A stretch of 64,000 bases of DNA. Origin: Klebsiella oxytoca (GTDB lineage: Bacteria; Pseudomonadota; Gammaproteobacteria; Enterobacterales; Enterobacteriaceae). A program made the position numbers and the translations under genes. Under the pieces are notes generated by a model. That model made no database searches. It was not told the origin of the DNA and saw nothing but the letters and a program-made list of their open reading frames with translations. Shown here one piece after another: positions 44,374-54,328 of the stretch. Numbering within the stretch: the stretch's first letter is position 1; every line of letters starts with the position of its first letter. Location of the stretch: NCBI RefSeq assembly GCF_009707385.1, contig NZ_CP046115.1:3286001-3350000 (forward strand), given 5' to 3'.

Positions 44374-44694
44374 AGCGGCTCCGTAATAGTTAAAGAACAA
44401 TCATCTGATTACAAATTGATAACCCAGATGAAAATATTATTCAACATACGCTTTATTTATGGTGACTTATCTCACAGGATTCTGCGCCACATCAGGTGTT
44501 ATCGATTTAAAATCTCCTGCTACACTTCATTTTTCTACAGAATAAAATTCTGTTTATCTCTCAATATATCGCCTTTCAGCTTGTGAAATCGCGAAGAAAA
44601 GAAAATGTTGATGGACGCAGTTTGCGACGCCGTGTTCTATGCTTGTTTAGAGGTTTTCCGTACAGAGAAAACCATCAACAACGAGGGCGCGCTA
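44374..44694. other. Divergent control region dadA / ycgB
   Basis: 320 bases with no gene. It holds one clear CRP-type site (44461-44476). An open frame continuing ycgB upstream to 44605 has no family similarity. Confidence 0.7.
44461..44476. promoter_or_regulatory. CRP-type binding site before dadAX
   Basis: GGTGA-CTTATC-TCACA matches the GTGA-N6-TCAC dyad. In E. coli dadAX is under CRP and Lrp control, which agrees. Confidence 0.7.
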
Positions 44695-46227
44695 ATGGCT
44701 ACGATTGATTCCATGAACAAGGACACAACCCGTTTAAGCGATGGACCCGACTGGACTTTTGAGCTGCTGGAGACCTATCTGGCAGAAGTCGACCGGGTGG
44801 CGAAACTGTACCGTCTTGACACCTACCCGCACCAAATCGAAGTCATTACTTCCGAACAGATGATGGATGCCTATTCCAGCGTCGGGATGCCAATTAACTA
44901 TCCGCACTGGTCGTTTGGTAAAAAATTCATTGAGACCGAACAGGCCTATAAGCATGGTCAACAGGGGCTGGCCTATGAAATCGTGATTAACTCGAACCCC
45001 TGTATCGCTTATTTAATGGAAGAGAACACGATTACCATGCAGGCGCTGGTGATGGCGCATGCCTGCTATGGGCACAACTCGTTTTTCAAAAATAACTATC
45101 TCTTCCGCAGCTGGACCGATGCCAGCTCAATCATTGACTATCTGATTTTCGCGCGTAAATACATCACCGAATGTGAAGAGCGCTACGGCGTTGATGAAGT
45201 TGAGAAGCTGCTCGACTCCTGTCACGCCTTAATGAACTACGGCGTCGATCGCTATAAACGTCCGCAGAAAATCTCGCTGCAGGAGGAGAAAGCGCGGCAA
45301 AAAAGTCGTGAAGAGTATCTGCAAAGTCAGGTGAATATGCTGTGGCGTACGCTGCCGAAGCGCGAAGAGGAAAAAACCATTGAAGCGGCCCGCCGCTATC
45401 CCTCGGAGCCACAGGAGAACCTGCTCTACTTTATGGAAAAAAACGCGCCGCTGCTGGAGCCATGGCAGCGTGAGATCCTGCGCATCGTACGCAAGGTCAG
45501 CCAGTATTTTTATCCGCAGAAGCAGACTCAGGTAATGAATGAAGGCTGGGCTACCTTCTGGCACTACACCATCCTTAACCATCTTTATGATGAAGGAAAA
45601 GTAACGGAACGCTTTATGCTGGAGTTTCTGCATAGCCATACTAATGTGGTGTTCCAGCCGCCCTATAACAGCCAGTGGTACAGCGGCATCAATCCCTATG
45701 CGCTGGGGTTCGCCATGTTCCAGGATATCAAACGCATCTGTCAATCGCCGACGGAAGAGGACAGATACTGGTTCCCGGATATCGCCGGTTCAGACTGGCT
45801 CGAAACGCTGCACTTCGCGATGCGCGATTTCAAGGATGAAAGCTTTATCAGCCAATTCCTGTCGCCAAAAATCATGCGCGATTTTCGCTTCTTCACCGTG
45901 CTGGATGACGATCACAATAACTATCTGGAAATATCCGCTATTCATAATGAAGAAGGATATCGTGAGATTCGCTCAAAGCTTTCGGCCCAGTACAATCTGA
46001 GCAATCTCGAACCCAATATCCAGGTCTGGAATGTCGATCTGCGCGGCGACCGTTCACTCACCCTGCGCTATGTACCGCATAACCGGGTACCGCTGGATAA
46101 AGGCCGCCGTGAGGTGCTTAAGCACGTCCATCGCCTGTGGGGGTTTGACGTTCTTCTGGAGCAGCAAAACGCCGACGGTAGCGTAGAGTTGCTGGAGCGC
46201 ACTCCGCCGCGGCCAAATCCGCTCTAG
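44695..46227 (+). CDS. ycgB: YcgB, SpoVR-family protein
   Basis: 510 residues from the ATG at 44695, as in E. coli. The SpoVR family is widely conserved and tied to stationary phase and sporulation cortex; the biochemical role is not known. Motifs include YPHWSFGKKF, a His-rich AHACYGHNSFFKNNYLF and MNEGWATFWHYTILNHLYDEG. Confidence 0.95.
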   Translation: MATIDSMNKDTTRLSDGPDWTFELLETYLAEVDRVAKLYRLDTYPHQIEVITSEQMMDAYSSVGMPINYPHWSFGKKFIETEQAYKHGQQGLAYEIVINSNPCIAYLMEENTITMQALVMAHACYGHNSFFKNNYLFRSWTDASSIIDYLIFARKYITECEERYGVDEVEKLLDSCHALMNYGVDRYKRPQKISLQEEKARQKSREEYLQSQVNMLWRTLPKREEEKTIEAARRYPSEPQENLLYFMEKNAPLLEPWQREILRIVRKVSQYFYPQKQTQVMNEGWATFWHYTILNHLYDEGKVTERFMLEFLHSHTNVVFQPPYNSQWYSGINPYALGFAMFQDIKRICQSPTEEDRYWFPDIAGSDWLETLHFAMRDFKDESFISQFLSPKIMRDFRFFTVLDDDHNNYLEISAIHNEEGYREIRSKLSAQYNLSNLEPNIQVWNVDLRGDRSLTLRYVPHNRVPLDKGRREVLKHVHRLWGFDVLLEQQNADGSVELLERTPPRPNPL

Positions 46228-46239
46228 CGGATAAAAAGC

Positions 46240-46272
46240 AAAACGCCCGGTCATAGCACCGGGCGTTTTTTA
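46240..46272. terminator. Bidirectional terminator ycgB / fadR
   Basis: Stem AAAACGCCCGGT/ACCGGGCGTTTT with a 6-base loop and T-runs on both strands. Confidence 0.9.
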
Positions 46273-46285
46273 TTCACTTCTGGGT

Positions 46286-47005
46286 TTAGCGCATATTAAT
46301 CGCTAAATCACCCGGCAGATTCTTCTGCATACGGTGCCAAATCTCACCGCTGTCATGGCCGTAGCGGCGCACGATATCATAGACCTGCTCATGCAGACCC
46401 TCTTCACATACTTTAGCCAGCTGATGATAGAAGCCAAGCGCCAGACTACGCGCTTCCGGATTGGCAAAATAGTGACGGCCGATGCGGGTATATAACCCTT
46501 TCATGCCGTTGAGGATGAGACCGTAAACAGGATTACCTGAAGCAAAAGCTAAACCACGGAAAATGTTATAATCCAGTTCGGCAAAAGCATCGGCGTGATC
46601 TTCAATTTCACGCGCGCTCGCCAGAACCTCCTGCGCCTTATCGGGATGCTGACGAAAAGCGGTGCGGATAAAAATAGTTGAGATATTAGTACGCACGGAC
46701 AGCAGGTTATCAATCAGCTGCGGTACGCTGTCATGGTCGAGACGCGCCAGAGTTTCAAGAATATTCAGACCTGAAGTTTCCCAGAAATTATTCACCTTCG
46801 TGGGTTTACCATGCTGAATCGTTAACCAGCCATCGCGAGCCAGGCGCTGCAACACTTCACGTAAGGTTGTACGGGTTACACCAATCAGTTCAGAAAGTTC
46901 ACGTTCAGCGGGAAGAATTGAACCAGGAGGAAAACGGTTATTCCAGATACTTTCAATGATGTACTCTTCAGCGAAACCCGCAGGGCTTTGCGCCTTAATG
47001 ACCAT
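46286..47005 (-). CDS. fadR: FadR, fatty acid regulon transcription factor
   Basis: 239 residues from the ATG at 47005, the E. coli length. GntR-type winged helix (about 1-75, [29 protein letters not shown] broken by the recognition helix) and a C-terminal acyl-CoA domain. It represses beta-oxidation genes such as fadD (54329-56014) and activates fabA/fabB. Divergent to nhaB, as in E. coli. Confidence 0.97.
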   Translation of the reverse strand: MVIKAQSPAGFAEEYIIESIWNNRFPPGSILPAERELSELIGVTRTTLREVLQRLARDGWLTIQHGKPTKVNNFWETSGLNILETLARLDHDSVPQLIDNLLSVRTNISTIFIRTAFRQHPDKAQEVLASAREIEDHADAFAELDYNIFRGLAFASGNPVYGLILNGMKGLYTRIGRHYFANPEARSLALGFYHQLAKVCEEGLHEQVYDIVRRYGHDSGEIWHRMQKNLPGDLAINMR

Positions 47006-47250
47006 AATAAGATTTCCATTACACAGCGTTGCTATTGTACTCATCATACCAGAGCGGTCATAAGGCAGATAGCGCCATGAAGTAATTAAAAAGGGATCGC
47101 CGTTTCATTTTCTGCTTTTCACTTCACACTTTCTTTTGCCGAAGAACGTGATGCGAAGAAAGTTGCGTCCCTTTTTGCGCAACTGGTAATCTTGCATGCA
47201 GGTACGTATAAAATCCCGTTTCAAAACTTGACGGAGAAAGGATGTCTGTC

Positions 47251-48804
47251 GTGGAAATGTCTTATGGTCGTGCGCTATGGCGCAATTTTCTTGGCCAGTC
47301 TCCGGACTGGTACAAGCTCACACTCATCGTTTTCTTAATCGTTAATCCGTTAGTATTTTATCTGCATCCGTTTATTGCCGGCTGGCTGTTGGTTGCCGAG
47401 TTTATCTTCACTCTGGCGATGGCGCTCAAATGCTACCCGCTCCTGCCGGGCGGCCTGCTGGCGATTGAAGCCGTCTTTATCGGTATGACCACGCCCGGGC
47501 ATATCCGGGAAGAAGTGGCCAGTAATCTCGAAGTCCTCCTGCTGCTGATGTTCATGGTGGCCGGGATCTACTTCATGAAGCAGCTGCTGTTGTTCATATT
47601 TACCCGTTTGCTGTTGGGCATTCGCAGCAAGATGCTCCTGTCGCTGGCGTTTTGCGTCGCCTCCGCCTTCCTCTCGGCCTTTCTCGACGCCCTGACCGTC
47701 GTCGCAGTGGTAATTAGCGTCGCCGTTGGCTTTTATGGCATTTATCACAAGGTTGCGTCAGCGCGGCCGGACGATGACGATATGCTCGACGATAGCCATA
47801 TCGATCAGCACTATCGCGATGTGCTGGAGCAGTTTCGCGGGTTCTTACGTAGCCTGATGATGCATGCCGGCGTTGGCACCGCCCTCGGAGGCGTCATGAC
47901 CATGGTCGGTGAACCGCAGAATCTGATCATTGCCAAAGCGGTTGGCTGGCATTTTGGCGAGTTCTTCCTGCGGATGCTCCCTGTCACCTTACCGGTGCTC
48001 TCCTGCGGCCTGATAACCTGCCTGCTGCTGGAGAAATTCCGCCTGTTCGGCTACGGCGAACCGCTGCCGCCTACCGTGCGCAAAGTGCTGGAGGATTTTG
48101 ACCAGCGCAGCCGCCAGAGCCGTAGCCGTCAGGATCGCCTGCGTCTTATTGCCCAGGGGATTATCGGCGTATGGTTAATTATTGCGCTGGCGCTACACCT
48201 TGCTGAAGTCGGCCTGATTGGCCTGTCTGTAATCATTCTGGCGACCACCTTCTCCGGCATCACCGATGAGCACGCCATTGGCAAGGCGTTTACCGAAGCT
48301 CTGCCGTTTACCGCGCTGCTGACGGTCTTCTTTGCCATCGTGGCGGTGATTATCGATCAGCACCTGTTCGCCCCGGTCATTGATTTTGTTCTACAGGCAT
48401 CGCCGCACGCTCAGCTCTCGCTGTTTTATCTGTTTAACGGCCTGCTGTCGTCGATATCAGATAACGTTTTCGTCGGCACCGTCTACATCAACGAAGTGAA
48501 AGCCGCGCTCGAACAGGGCACCATCAGTTTGCCGCAGTTTGAGCTGCTGGCGGTAGCGATTAATACCGGCACTAACCTGCCATCCGTCGCCACGCCGAAC
48601 GGTCAGGCAGCCTTCCTGTTTCTGCTGACTTCCGCGTTGGCCCCGCTGATTCGCCTTTCCTATGGGCGAATGGTGTGGATGGCGTTGCCCTATACTATCG
48701 TCCTGACTCTGGTGGGTCTGGCATGCGTTGAGTTTACCTTGATGCCGGCGACTCAGTGGATGCTGGATCATGGCTGGCTGGTTACGCCGCAGCTGCTCAA
48801 ATAA
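47251..48804 (+). CDS. nhaB: NhaB Na+/H+ antiporter
   Basis: 517 residues from the GTG at 47251 (AAAGGA eight bases upstream), which matches the VE/ME start of E. coli; an in-frame ATG at 47242 is also possible. About 12 helices. Conserved [20 protein letters not shown] and [16 protein letters not shown] hold residues needed for transport. It exports Na+ at the inner membrane. Confidence 0.95.
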   Translation: MEMSYGRALWRNFLGQSPDWYKLTLIVFLIVNPLVFYLHPFIAGWLLVAEFIFTLAMALKCYPLLPGGLLAIEAVFIGMTTPGHIREEVASNLEVLLLLMFMVAGIYFMKQLLLFIFTRLLLGIRSKMLLSLAFCVASAFLSAFLDALTVVAVVISVAVGFYGIYHKVASARPDDDDMLDDSHIDQHYRDVLEQFRGFLRSLMMHAGVGTALGGVMTMVGEPQNLIIAKAVGWHFGEFFLRMLPVTLPVLSCGLITCLLLEKFRLFGYGEPLPPTVRKVLEDFDQRSRQSRSRQDRLRLIAQGIIGVWLIIALALHLAEVGLIGLSVIILATTFSGITDEHAIGKAFTEALPFTALLTVFFAIVAVIIDQHLFAPVIDFVLQASPHAQLSLFYLFNGLLSSISDNVFVGTVYINEVKAALEQGTISLPQFELLAVAINTGTNLPSVATPNGQAAFLFLLTSALAPLIRLSYGRMVWMALPYTIVLTLVGLACVEFTLMPATQWMLDHGWLVTPQLLK

Positions 48805-48933
48805 AATCCCCCTTGCCCGGAGCGAAAATCCGGGCATCCCTGTTCCTTTACGCAATATTTTCAGACTAGCTGCTGGCGTCGCTTCGGTTTTCGTTTACAC
48901 TGCCATGATTTAGCATGTTCCAGGGAAATGATT

Positions 48934-49464
48934 ATGTTGCGATATTTAAACCAGTGCTCACGGGGACGCGGTGCCTGGCTCCTGATGGCGCTAACCGCCT
49001 TCATTCTTGAATTAGTGGCTTTGTGGTTCCAGCACGTGATGTTGCTGCAACCGTGCGTAATGTGTATTTACGAGCGCTGTGCGCTGTTTGGCATTATGGG
49101 GGCGGGTATTGTTGGCGCCATTGCGCCTAAATCGCCGCTGCGCTACGTAGCCATTATGATTTGGCTCTACAGCGCCTTACGCGGTCTGCAGCTGGCATGG
49201 GAGCACACCATGATCCAGCTGCATCCATCCCCTTTCCAGACCTGCGATTTTGCCGCTCGTTTCCCGACGTGGCTGCCGCTGGATAAATGGCTGCCTCAGG
49301 TTTTCGTTGCTAGCGGGGACTGCTCGGTACGCCAGTGGGAATTCCTGACGCTGGAGATGCCGCAGTGGCTGGTCGGGATCTTTGCAGCCTATCTGGTGGT
49401 CGGTGTGCTGGTTCTTATCGCGCAGCCGTTTAAACCTAAAAAACGCGATCTCTTCGGCCGCTAA
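48934..49464 (+). CDS. dsbB: DsbB, DsbA-quinone disulfide oxidoreductase
   Basis: 176 residues from the ATG at 48934 (AGGGA seven bases upstream). The catalytic cysteines are at the E. coli positions: C41, C44, C104 and C130. Four membrane helices. It reoxidises DsbA and reduces ubiquinone or menaquinone. Confidence 0.97.
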   Translation: MLRYLNQCSRGRGAWLLMALTAFILELVALWFQHVMLLQPCVMCIYERCALFGIMGAGIVGAIAPKSPLRYVAIMIWLYSALRGLQLAWEHTMIQLHPSPFQTCDFAARFPTWLPLDKWLPQVFVASGDCSVRQWEFLTLEMPQWLVGIFAAYLVVGVLVLIAQPFKPKKRDLFGR

Positions 49465-49483
49465 GACCAATTGCTGGTAAAAG

Positions 49484-49507
49484 CGCTCCTCCGGGAGCGT
49501 TTTTTTT
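49484..49507 (+). terminator. dsbB terminator
   Basis: Stem CGCTCC/GGAGCG with a 4-base loop, followed by eight T. Confidence 0.9.
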
Positions 49508-49534
49508 GCCCGTAAGCTAGCGTTGATGACATGA

Positions 49535-49661
49535 AGTTATCGAGCAAAACGGCGATGCGCAGTTCAATATCAACTTTTGGGTCGCAGATGAGGCCGGCCT
49601 GTTCCATGCGAAGAAAAGTGATTACGCGCCTTACTGCGCCCAGTCTGGCTTATTTAAAATA
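49535..49661 (+). pseudogene. Possible short coding remnant
   Basis: In one frame the bases after the dsbB terminator read VIEQNGDAQFNINFWVADEA and then GLFHAKKSDY before a stop, with no start codon and an in-frame stop just upstream. The composition is protein-like, and the 3' part overlaps the end of ycgN on the other strand. I recognise no family; chance is a real alternative. Confidence 0.2.
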
Positions 49662-50092
49662 TGATCCTGCCAGTCAACGACGGTGGACTCTTTCACCGCA
49701 ATATGACGAATGGAAATACGCTCACCATGCATTGCCACCTTCGAGCCGGTTAACAGCGGATGCCAGTGCGGCAAAGGCTTACCTTCCGCCAGCAGACGAT
49801 AGGCGCAGGTCGGCGGCAGCCATTCAAACGTCGGCAAATTGTCGCGCGTTAACTTAATGCAGTCCGGCTCATATTCGAAGCGGCGCTCATAGTTACGGCA
49901 CTGGCAGGTCTTAATATTGAGCTGACGGCAGGCGACGTTGGTGAAATAGATTTCATCGGTATCTTCATCCATCAGCTTATGCAGGCAGCACTGTCCGCAG
50001 CCATCGCAAAGTGATTCCCACTCCGCATCGCTCATTTCGTCCAGCGTTTTTTGTTGCCAGAAAGGTTGTTCGCTCATTGGGATGTCCGTCAT
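49631..50092 (-). CDS. ycgN: YcgN, UPF0260 cysteine-cluster protein
   Basis: 153 residues, the E. coli length. The CxxxCxxCC-type set [13 protein letters not shown] (near 29) with later TCQCRNY and a C-terminal Cys is the CxxCxxCC metal-cluster family. Function unknown. A second ATG at 50077 (MSEQPFW) is a possible start. Confidence 0.93.
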   Translation of the reverse strand: MTDIPMSEQPFWQQKTLDEMSDAEWESLCDGCGQCCLHKLMDEDTDEIYFTNVACRQLNIKTCQCRNYERRFEYEPDCIKLTRDNLPTFEWLPPTCAYRLLAEGKPLPHWHPLLTGSKVAMHGERISIRHIAVKESTVVDWQDHILNKPDWAQ

Positions 50093-50171
50093 TGCAATTC
50101 AGGGTGCACCTTATAACCAGTCTGGCACGCCGATGCAAGTTTTGCCGCCCGGCGAAGGCGGCAAGCGGGCG

Positions 50172-50831
50172 TTACAGCACGCGGGTGGTTAGCGAGAATC
50201 CGTTGAAACCGACTTCCAGTTCGTCGCCGCTGCTTAACGGCCCCACGCCTTCCGGGGTACCGGTCAGCACCACATCACCGGCCTTCAGGGTGAAGAAGCG
50301 CGACATATAGGCGATAAGCGGGACGATTTTATGAATCATGTCGGCCGTCGAGCCCTGCTGACGGACATCGCCGTTCACCTTCAGGCTCAGCGTCGTATTC
50401 TGCGCGTCGCCCTGAAACTCGGCGGCGGGAATAAATCCAGAAATCGGACAGGAATTGTCAAAGCCTTTCGCCTTTTCCCAGGGCTGACCGGCCTTTTTCA
50501 TTTTACCCTGCAGATCGCGCAGAGTCAGATCCAGCGCCACGCCATAGCCGGCGATGGCTTTGAGCACATGTTCTTCAGTTGCCTGACGCAGCGTACCGCC
50601 AATCAGCACCGCCAGCTCCACTTCATGATGCACCGACCCCAGCCCTTCAGGAAGCACCAACGGCTGGCGGATATCGCATAGCGCCGTCTCTGGTTTAATA
50701 AACAGCACCGGCTCTTCCGGCGTCGCGCTGCCCATCTCCAGAATGTGCTTTGCATAGTTACTGCCCACACAAACTACCTTGCTTACCGGATAATCCAGTA
50801 GCGCCCCCTGCCAGTTATGATGTTGGTACAT
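50172..50831 (-). CDS. ycgM: YcgM, fumarylacetoacetate hydrolase family
   Basis: 219 residues, the E. coli length. The FAH fold's metal-binding glutamates lie in SVHHEVELAVLIGG, and GDVVLTGTPEGVGPL is the C-terminal hallmark. Likely a hydrolase or decarboxylase of small beta-keto acids (acylpyruvase or oxaloacetate tautomerase type). Confidence 0.93.
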   Translation of the reverse strand: MYQHHNWQGALLDYPVSKVVCVGSNYAKHILEMGSATPEEPVLFIKPETALCDIRQPLVLPEGLGSVHHEVELAVLIGGTLRQATEEHVLKAIAGYGVALDLTLRDLQGKMKKAGQPWEKAKGFDNSCPISGFIPAAEFQGDAQNTTLSLKVNGDVRQQGSTADMIHKIVPLIAYMSRFFTLKAGDVVLTGTPEGVGPLSSGDELEVGFNGFSLTTRVL

Positions 50832-50848
50832 TATTTTCCCTCTGTGGG

Positions 50849-51130
50849 TTAATCAGATTTATTCCCCTGTTCCGCCAGGTGTTTCTTGAGTAAGTTTTCA
50901 GACGGTGGAGGAAGTTGAAGGTAATAGCCCTGATCGGTCAGCGCCTGTTTCACTTTATCCAAATCGGCATGAATGAGTTTTTTTCGTCCATCGAGCGGCA
51001 AAATCATTGCCAATTTAGGCGTACCGAAGCTATACATTAATTCGTCGGGAACGCGGGAGAAATCGTCCTTTTTTTCGACATATAAATAGGTTTGCTCACG
51101 TTTAGTACTTCGATAGATCACACAAAACAT
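50849..51130 (-). CDS. ycgL: YcgL domain protein
   Basis: 93 residues from the ATG at 51130 ([20 protein letters not shown]). A longer start at 51169 gives 106 residues, closer to the 108 annotated in E. coli; no ribosome site is clear for either. The family is small, soluble and of unknown function. Divergent to minC. Confidence 0.9.
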   Translation of the reverse strand: MFCVIYRSTKREQTYLYVEKKDDFSRVPDELMYSFGTPKLAMILPLDGRKKLIHADLDKVKQALTDQGYYLQLPPPSENLLKKHLAEQGNKSD

Positions 51131-51256
51131 AGTTTTACTCGGAATTAGACCTGTGGTCACTTGCCTCAATATATGAGTGACTATAACATGCCTTTTAGTC
51201 TTCGGAATATCGCCGCACTTCAGCGGGTGATAAACAGCAAATTGAGTAAGGCCAGG

Positions 51257-51955
51257 ATGTCAAATACGCCAATCGAACTTAAGGGCAGTAGCTTCACCTT
51301 ATCTGTGGTTCATTTGCACGATGCAAATCCCGAGGTTATTCGTCAGGCGTTAGAAGACAAAATCGCCCAGGCTCCCGCCTTTTTACGTCATGCTCCCGTG
51401 GTAGTAAATATCAGCAGCATTGAAGATAACGTCGACTGGCGCCCTCTTCATGAAGCGATTGCCGCCACCGGCCTGCGTATTATGGCCGTAAGCGGATGTA
51501 AACTTCCTCGGCTGAAAACCGAAATTGACCGCGCCGGGATCCCTTTATTAACCGAAGGGAAAGAAAAAGTGGCTCGTCAGGCCGCGCCTGAACCCGTCAC
51601 CCCACCGCCAGCTGTTAATCAGATCACAAAAACGCGTTTGATTGATCAGCCTGTACGTTCCGGTCAGCGTATTTATGCGCCACACTGTGATCTAATTGTT
51701 ACAAACCATGTGAGTGCCGGGGCTGAACTTATCGCCGATGGTAATATCCATGTATATGGCATGCTGCGGGGTCGTGCGCTGGCGGGCGCTGGCGGTGACA
51801 GAGACGCCCAAATATTTTGTACTAACCTCTCGGCGGAACTGCTTTCCATCGCGGGGGAATACTGGCTGAGTGATAACATTCCGGCCGAATTTTATGGCAA
51901 AGCGGCCCGTCTGCGTTTAGACGACAGCGCTTTGACGATTCAATCGTTGAATTAA
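51257..51955 (+). CDS. minC: MinC, septum-site inhibitor
   Basis: 232 residues from the ATG at 51257 (AGG next to it), as in E. coli; the upstream 32 in-frame codons lack family similarity. The N-terminal domain (about 1-100) blocks FtsZ; after a Pro-rich linker the C-terminal beta-helix ([20 protein letters not shown]) dimerises and binds MinD. Confidence 0.96.
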   Translation: MSNTPIELKGSSFTLSVVHLHDANPEVIRQALEDKIAQAPAFLRHAPVVVNISSIEDNVDWRPLHEAIAATGLRIMAVSGCKLPRLKTEIDRAGIPLLTEGKEKVARQAAPEPVTPPPAVNQITKTRLIDQPVRSGQRIYAPHCDLIVTNHVSAGAELIADGNIHVYGMLRGRALAGAGGDRDAQIFCTNLSAELLSIAGEYWLSDNIPAEFYGKAARLRLDDSALTIQSLN

Positions 51956-51978
51956 TCCCTTTTTAACAAGGAATTTCT

Positions 51979-52791
51979 ATGGCACGCATTATTGTTGTGA
52001 CTTCGGGTAAAGGAGGCGTTGGCAAGACCACCTCCAGCGCGGCCATCGCTACTGGTTTGGCCCAGAAGGGAAAGAAAACGGTCGTTATCGACTTCGACAT
52101 CGGCCTGCGTAACCTTGACCTGATCATGGGCTGTGAACGCCGGGTCGTATATGATTTCGTCAACGTCATCCAGGGCGATGCTACGTTGAACCAGGCGCTT
52201 ATCAAAGACAAGCGCACCGAGAACCTCTACATCCTTCCGGCCTCCCAGACGCGTGACAAAGACGCCCTGACCCGCGAAGGCGTAGACAAAGTTCTTGAAG
52301 AACTGAAGAAGATGGATTTTGATTTTATCGTCTGTGATTCCCCTGCAGGCATCGAAACCGGTGCGCTGATGGCGCTGTATTTCGCTGATGAAGCCATCAT
52401 CACCACTAACCCGGAAGTCTCCTCCGTTCGCGACTCCGACCGTATCCTCGGCATTCTTGCCTCCAAATCCCGCCGTGCGGAAAAAGGCGAAGATCCGATC
52501 AAAGAGCATCTGCTGCTGACGCGCTATAACCCAGGCCGCGTAAACAAAGGCGACATGCTGAGCATGGAAGACGTGCTGGAAATTCTGCGCATCAATCTGG
52601 TGGGCGTGATTCCGGAAGATCAGTCCGTGCTGCGCGCGTCTAACCAGGGCGAACCGGTTATTCTGGATGACGCCTCTGATGCGGGTAAAGCCTATGCCGA
52701 TACTGTTGAACGTCTGCTCGGAGAAGAACGTCCTTTCCGCTTCGTAGAAGAAGAGAAGAAAGGTTTCCTCAAACGCCTGTTCGGAGGATAA
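51979..52791 (+). CDS. minD: MinD, membrane-bound cell division ATPase
   Basis: 270 residues. Deviant Walker A KGGVGKTT at 11-18 and the C-terminal amphipathic membrane helix (GFLKRLFGG). It recruits MinC to the membrane and is cleared by MinE. Confidence 0.98.
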   Translation: MARIIVVTSGKGGVGKTTSSAAIATGLAQKGKKTVVIDFDIGLRNLDLIMGCERRVVYDFVNVIQGDATLNQALIKDKRTENLYILPASQTRDKDALTREGVDKVLEELKKMDFDFIVCDSPAGIETGALMALYFADEAIITTNPEVSSVRDSDRILGILASKSRRAEKGEDPIKEHLLLTRYNPGRVNKGDMLSMEDVLEILRINLVGVIPEDQSVLRASNQGEPVILDDASDAGKAYADTVERLLGEERPFRFVEEEKKGFLKRLFGG

Positions 52792-52794
52792 ATT

Positions 52795-53064
52795 ATGGCA
52801 TTACTCGACTTTTTTCTCTCGCGGAAAAAGAACACGGCCAACATTGCGAAAGAGCGCCTGCAAATCATCGTTGCGGAGCGCCGTCGCGGCGACGCAGAAC
52901 CGCACTATCTACCGCAGCTGCGTAAAGACATTCTCGAAGTGATTTGCAAGTACGTGCAAATCGACCCGGAAATGGTCAGCGTACAGCTTGAGCAGAGAGA
53001 CGGTGATATTTCGATTCTGGAGCTGAACGTGACCCTGCCGGAAACTGAAGAGTCGAAATCCTGA
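52795..53064 (+). CDS. minE: MinE, topological specificity factor
   Basis: 89 residues (E. coli 88). The N-terminal part stimulates MinD ATPase ([20 protein letters not shown]), the C-terminal part dimerises. It begins three bases after minD. Confidence 0.98.
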   Translation: MALLDFFLSRKKNTANIAKERLQIIVAERRRGDAEPHYLPQLRKDILEVICKYVQIDPEMVSVQLEQRDGDISILELNVTLPETEESKS

Positions 53065-53080
53065 GCCTGAAGGTATAAAA

Positions 53081-53114
53081 AAACCGGCGACGCTATGCGA
53101 AGCCGGTTTTTTTT
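53081..53114. terminator. Bidirectional terminator minE / rnd
   Basis: Stem AAACCGGC/GCCGGTTT flanked by A-run and eight T. Confidence 0.9.
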
Positions 53115-53131
53115 ACTTTGCAAACCAAACG

Positions 53132-54259
53132 TTAGCGCGGGTATTCGCTTAAGAGCGCATTCAGGCGATCGGCCATCAATTCACCGCGCCAGCCGGAAAC
53201 CAGCTCGGGCTGCCCGTTGCCGTTTTTAAGTCCCCAGTGCCAGTTCAGCAGCTGGTTAATCTGTCTTCTGGATGCCAGCAGCTCCGCGCTGACGCCTTTC
53301 TCGGCGCTCACCGCCTGCACAAGCGCTTTAATCTCCTTAAACAGCTTGCGGTAGCCCGGCATGTCGATCAGGTTCTGCAGCGGCCCTGGAAGCGCTTCTT
53401 CCGGTAGCGCTTGCGCTTTCTCAACAAGACTTAATAGCGTCTTGCCGTGGAAGCGAATTTCGCTGCCTGAGAGACCCAGGCTATCAAGTTCACCCAGACT
53501 ACCAGGCATATAGCGCGCCACGTTCCATAAGTGTTCTTCGCGGATGACAAAATTGACCGCCAGGTCGCGCTCGCGCGCTTTACGCAGACGCCAGTCCGCC
53601 AGCAGCTGCAGACAGCCCAGCTGACGCGTACGCAGCTGCCAGGCATTGCCGATATCTCGCCACGCCTGCGCCGGATCCTGAACTTCCTGACGACGCTGCT
53701 GCATCAGCTGACATTCATCCAGCGCAGCGGAGAGCCAGCCGGCGCTCTCGGTTTCAGCCATCAGTTTTCCGGCAATCGGCAGCAGATACCACACATCGGC
53801 AGCGGCATAAATACACTGGCGTTCGGTCAACGGGCGCGCCAGCCAGTCGGTACGCGACTCGCTCTTGTCCAGCGCCACGCCGGTATACTCTTCAACCATC
53901 GACGCAAATCCCCATGACATCGGGCGACCGCAAAAAGCGGCCAGAATTTGCGTATCGATCAGCGGCTGCGGCATCAAATGAAAGGCATTAAGGAATACTT
54001 CCAGATCTTCACTGCCGGCGTGCAGAAATTTGGTCACATCTTTATTCAACAGCAGCTCGCGCATCGGCTCCCAGTCGGTGATGACCAGTGGGTCAATCAA
54101 AGAGACCTGGTTGCCGTCAAACAGCTGAAGCAGGCCAAGCTGCGGATAGTAGGTGCGGGTACGGACAAACTCTGTATCCAGCGCGATGGCGGAAACCGCG
54201 CCTGCCGCTTCACAGATAGCGCGAAGGCCATCGTCGGTGGTGATCATCTGATAGTTCAA
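53132..54259 (-). CDS. rnd: RNase D
   Basis: 375 residues from a TTG at 54259; E. coli rnd is also known to start with UUG. DEDD exonuclease acidic residues D28 and E30 (LDTEF), then HAGSEDLEVF and YAAADVWYL; two HRDC domains follow (about 210-290 and 295-375). It trims the 3' ends of tRNA precursors and small RNAs. Confidence 0.97.
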   Translation of the reverse strand: MNYQMITTDDGLRAICEAAGAVSAIALDTEFVRTRTYYPQLGLLQLFDGNQVSLIDPLVITDWEPMRELLLNKDVTKFLHAGSEDLEVFLNAFHLMPQPLIDTQILAAFCGRPMSWGFASMVEEYTGVALDKSESRTDWLARPLTERQCIYAAADVWYLLPIAGKLMAETESAGWLSAALDECQLMQQRRQEVQDPAQAWRDIGNAWQLRTRQLGCLQLLADWRLRKARERDLAVNFVIREEHLWNVARYMPGSLGELDSLGLSGSEIRFHGKTLLSLVEKAQALPEEALPGPLQNLIDMPGYRKLFKEIKALVQAVSAEKGVSAELLASRRQINQLLNWHWGLKNGNGQPELVSGWRGELMADRLNALLSEYPR

Positions 54260-54285
54260 ATCATACTCTCTTAACTTGCGCCCAT

Positions 54286-54309
54286 AAAAAACGCCGGCTT
54301 AACCGGCGT
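54286..54309 (-). terminator. fadD terminator
   Basis: On the minus strand ACGCCGG/CCGGCGT with a 5-base loop, then TTTTTTAT. Confidence 0.85.
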
Positions 54310-54328
54310 CTGGCGATTAACTCTTAAC

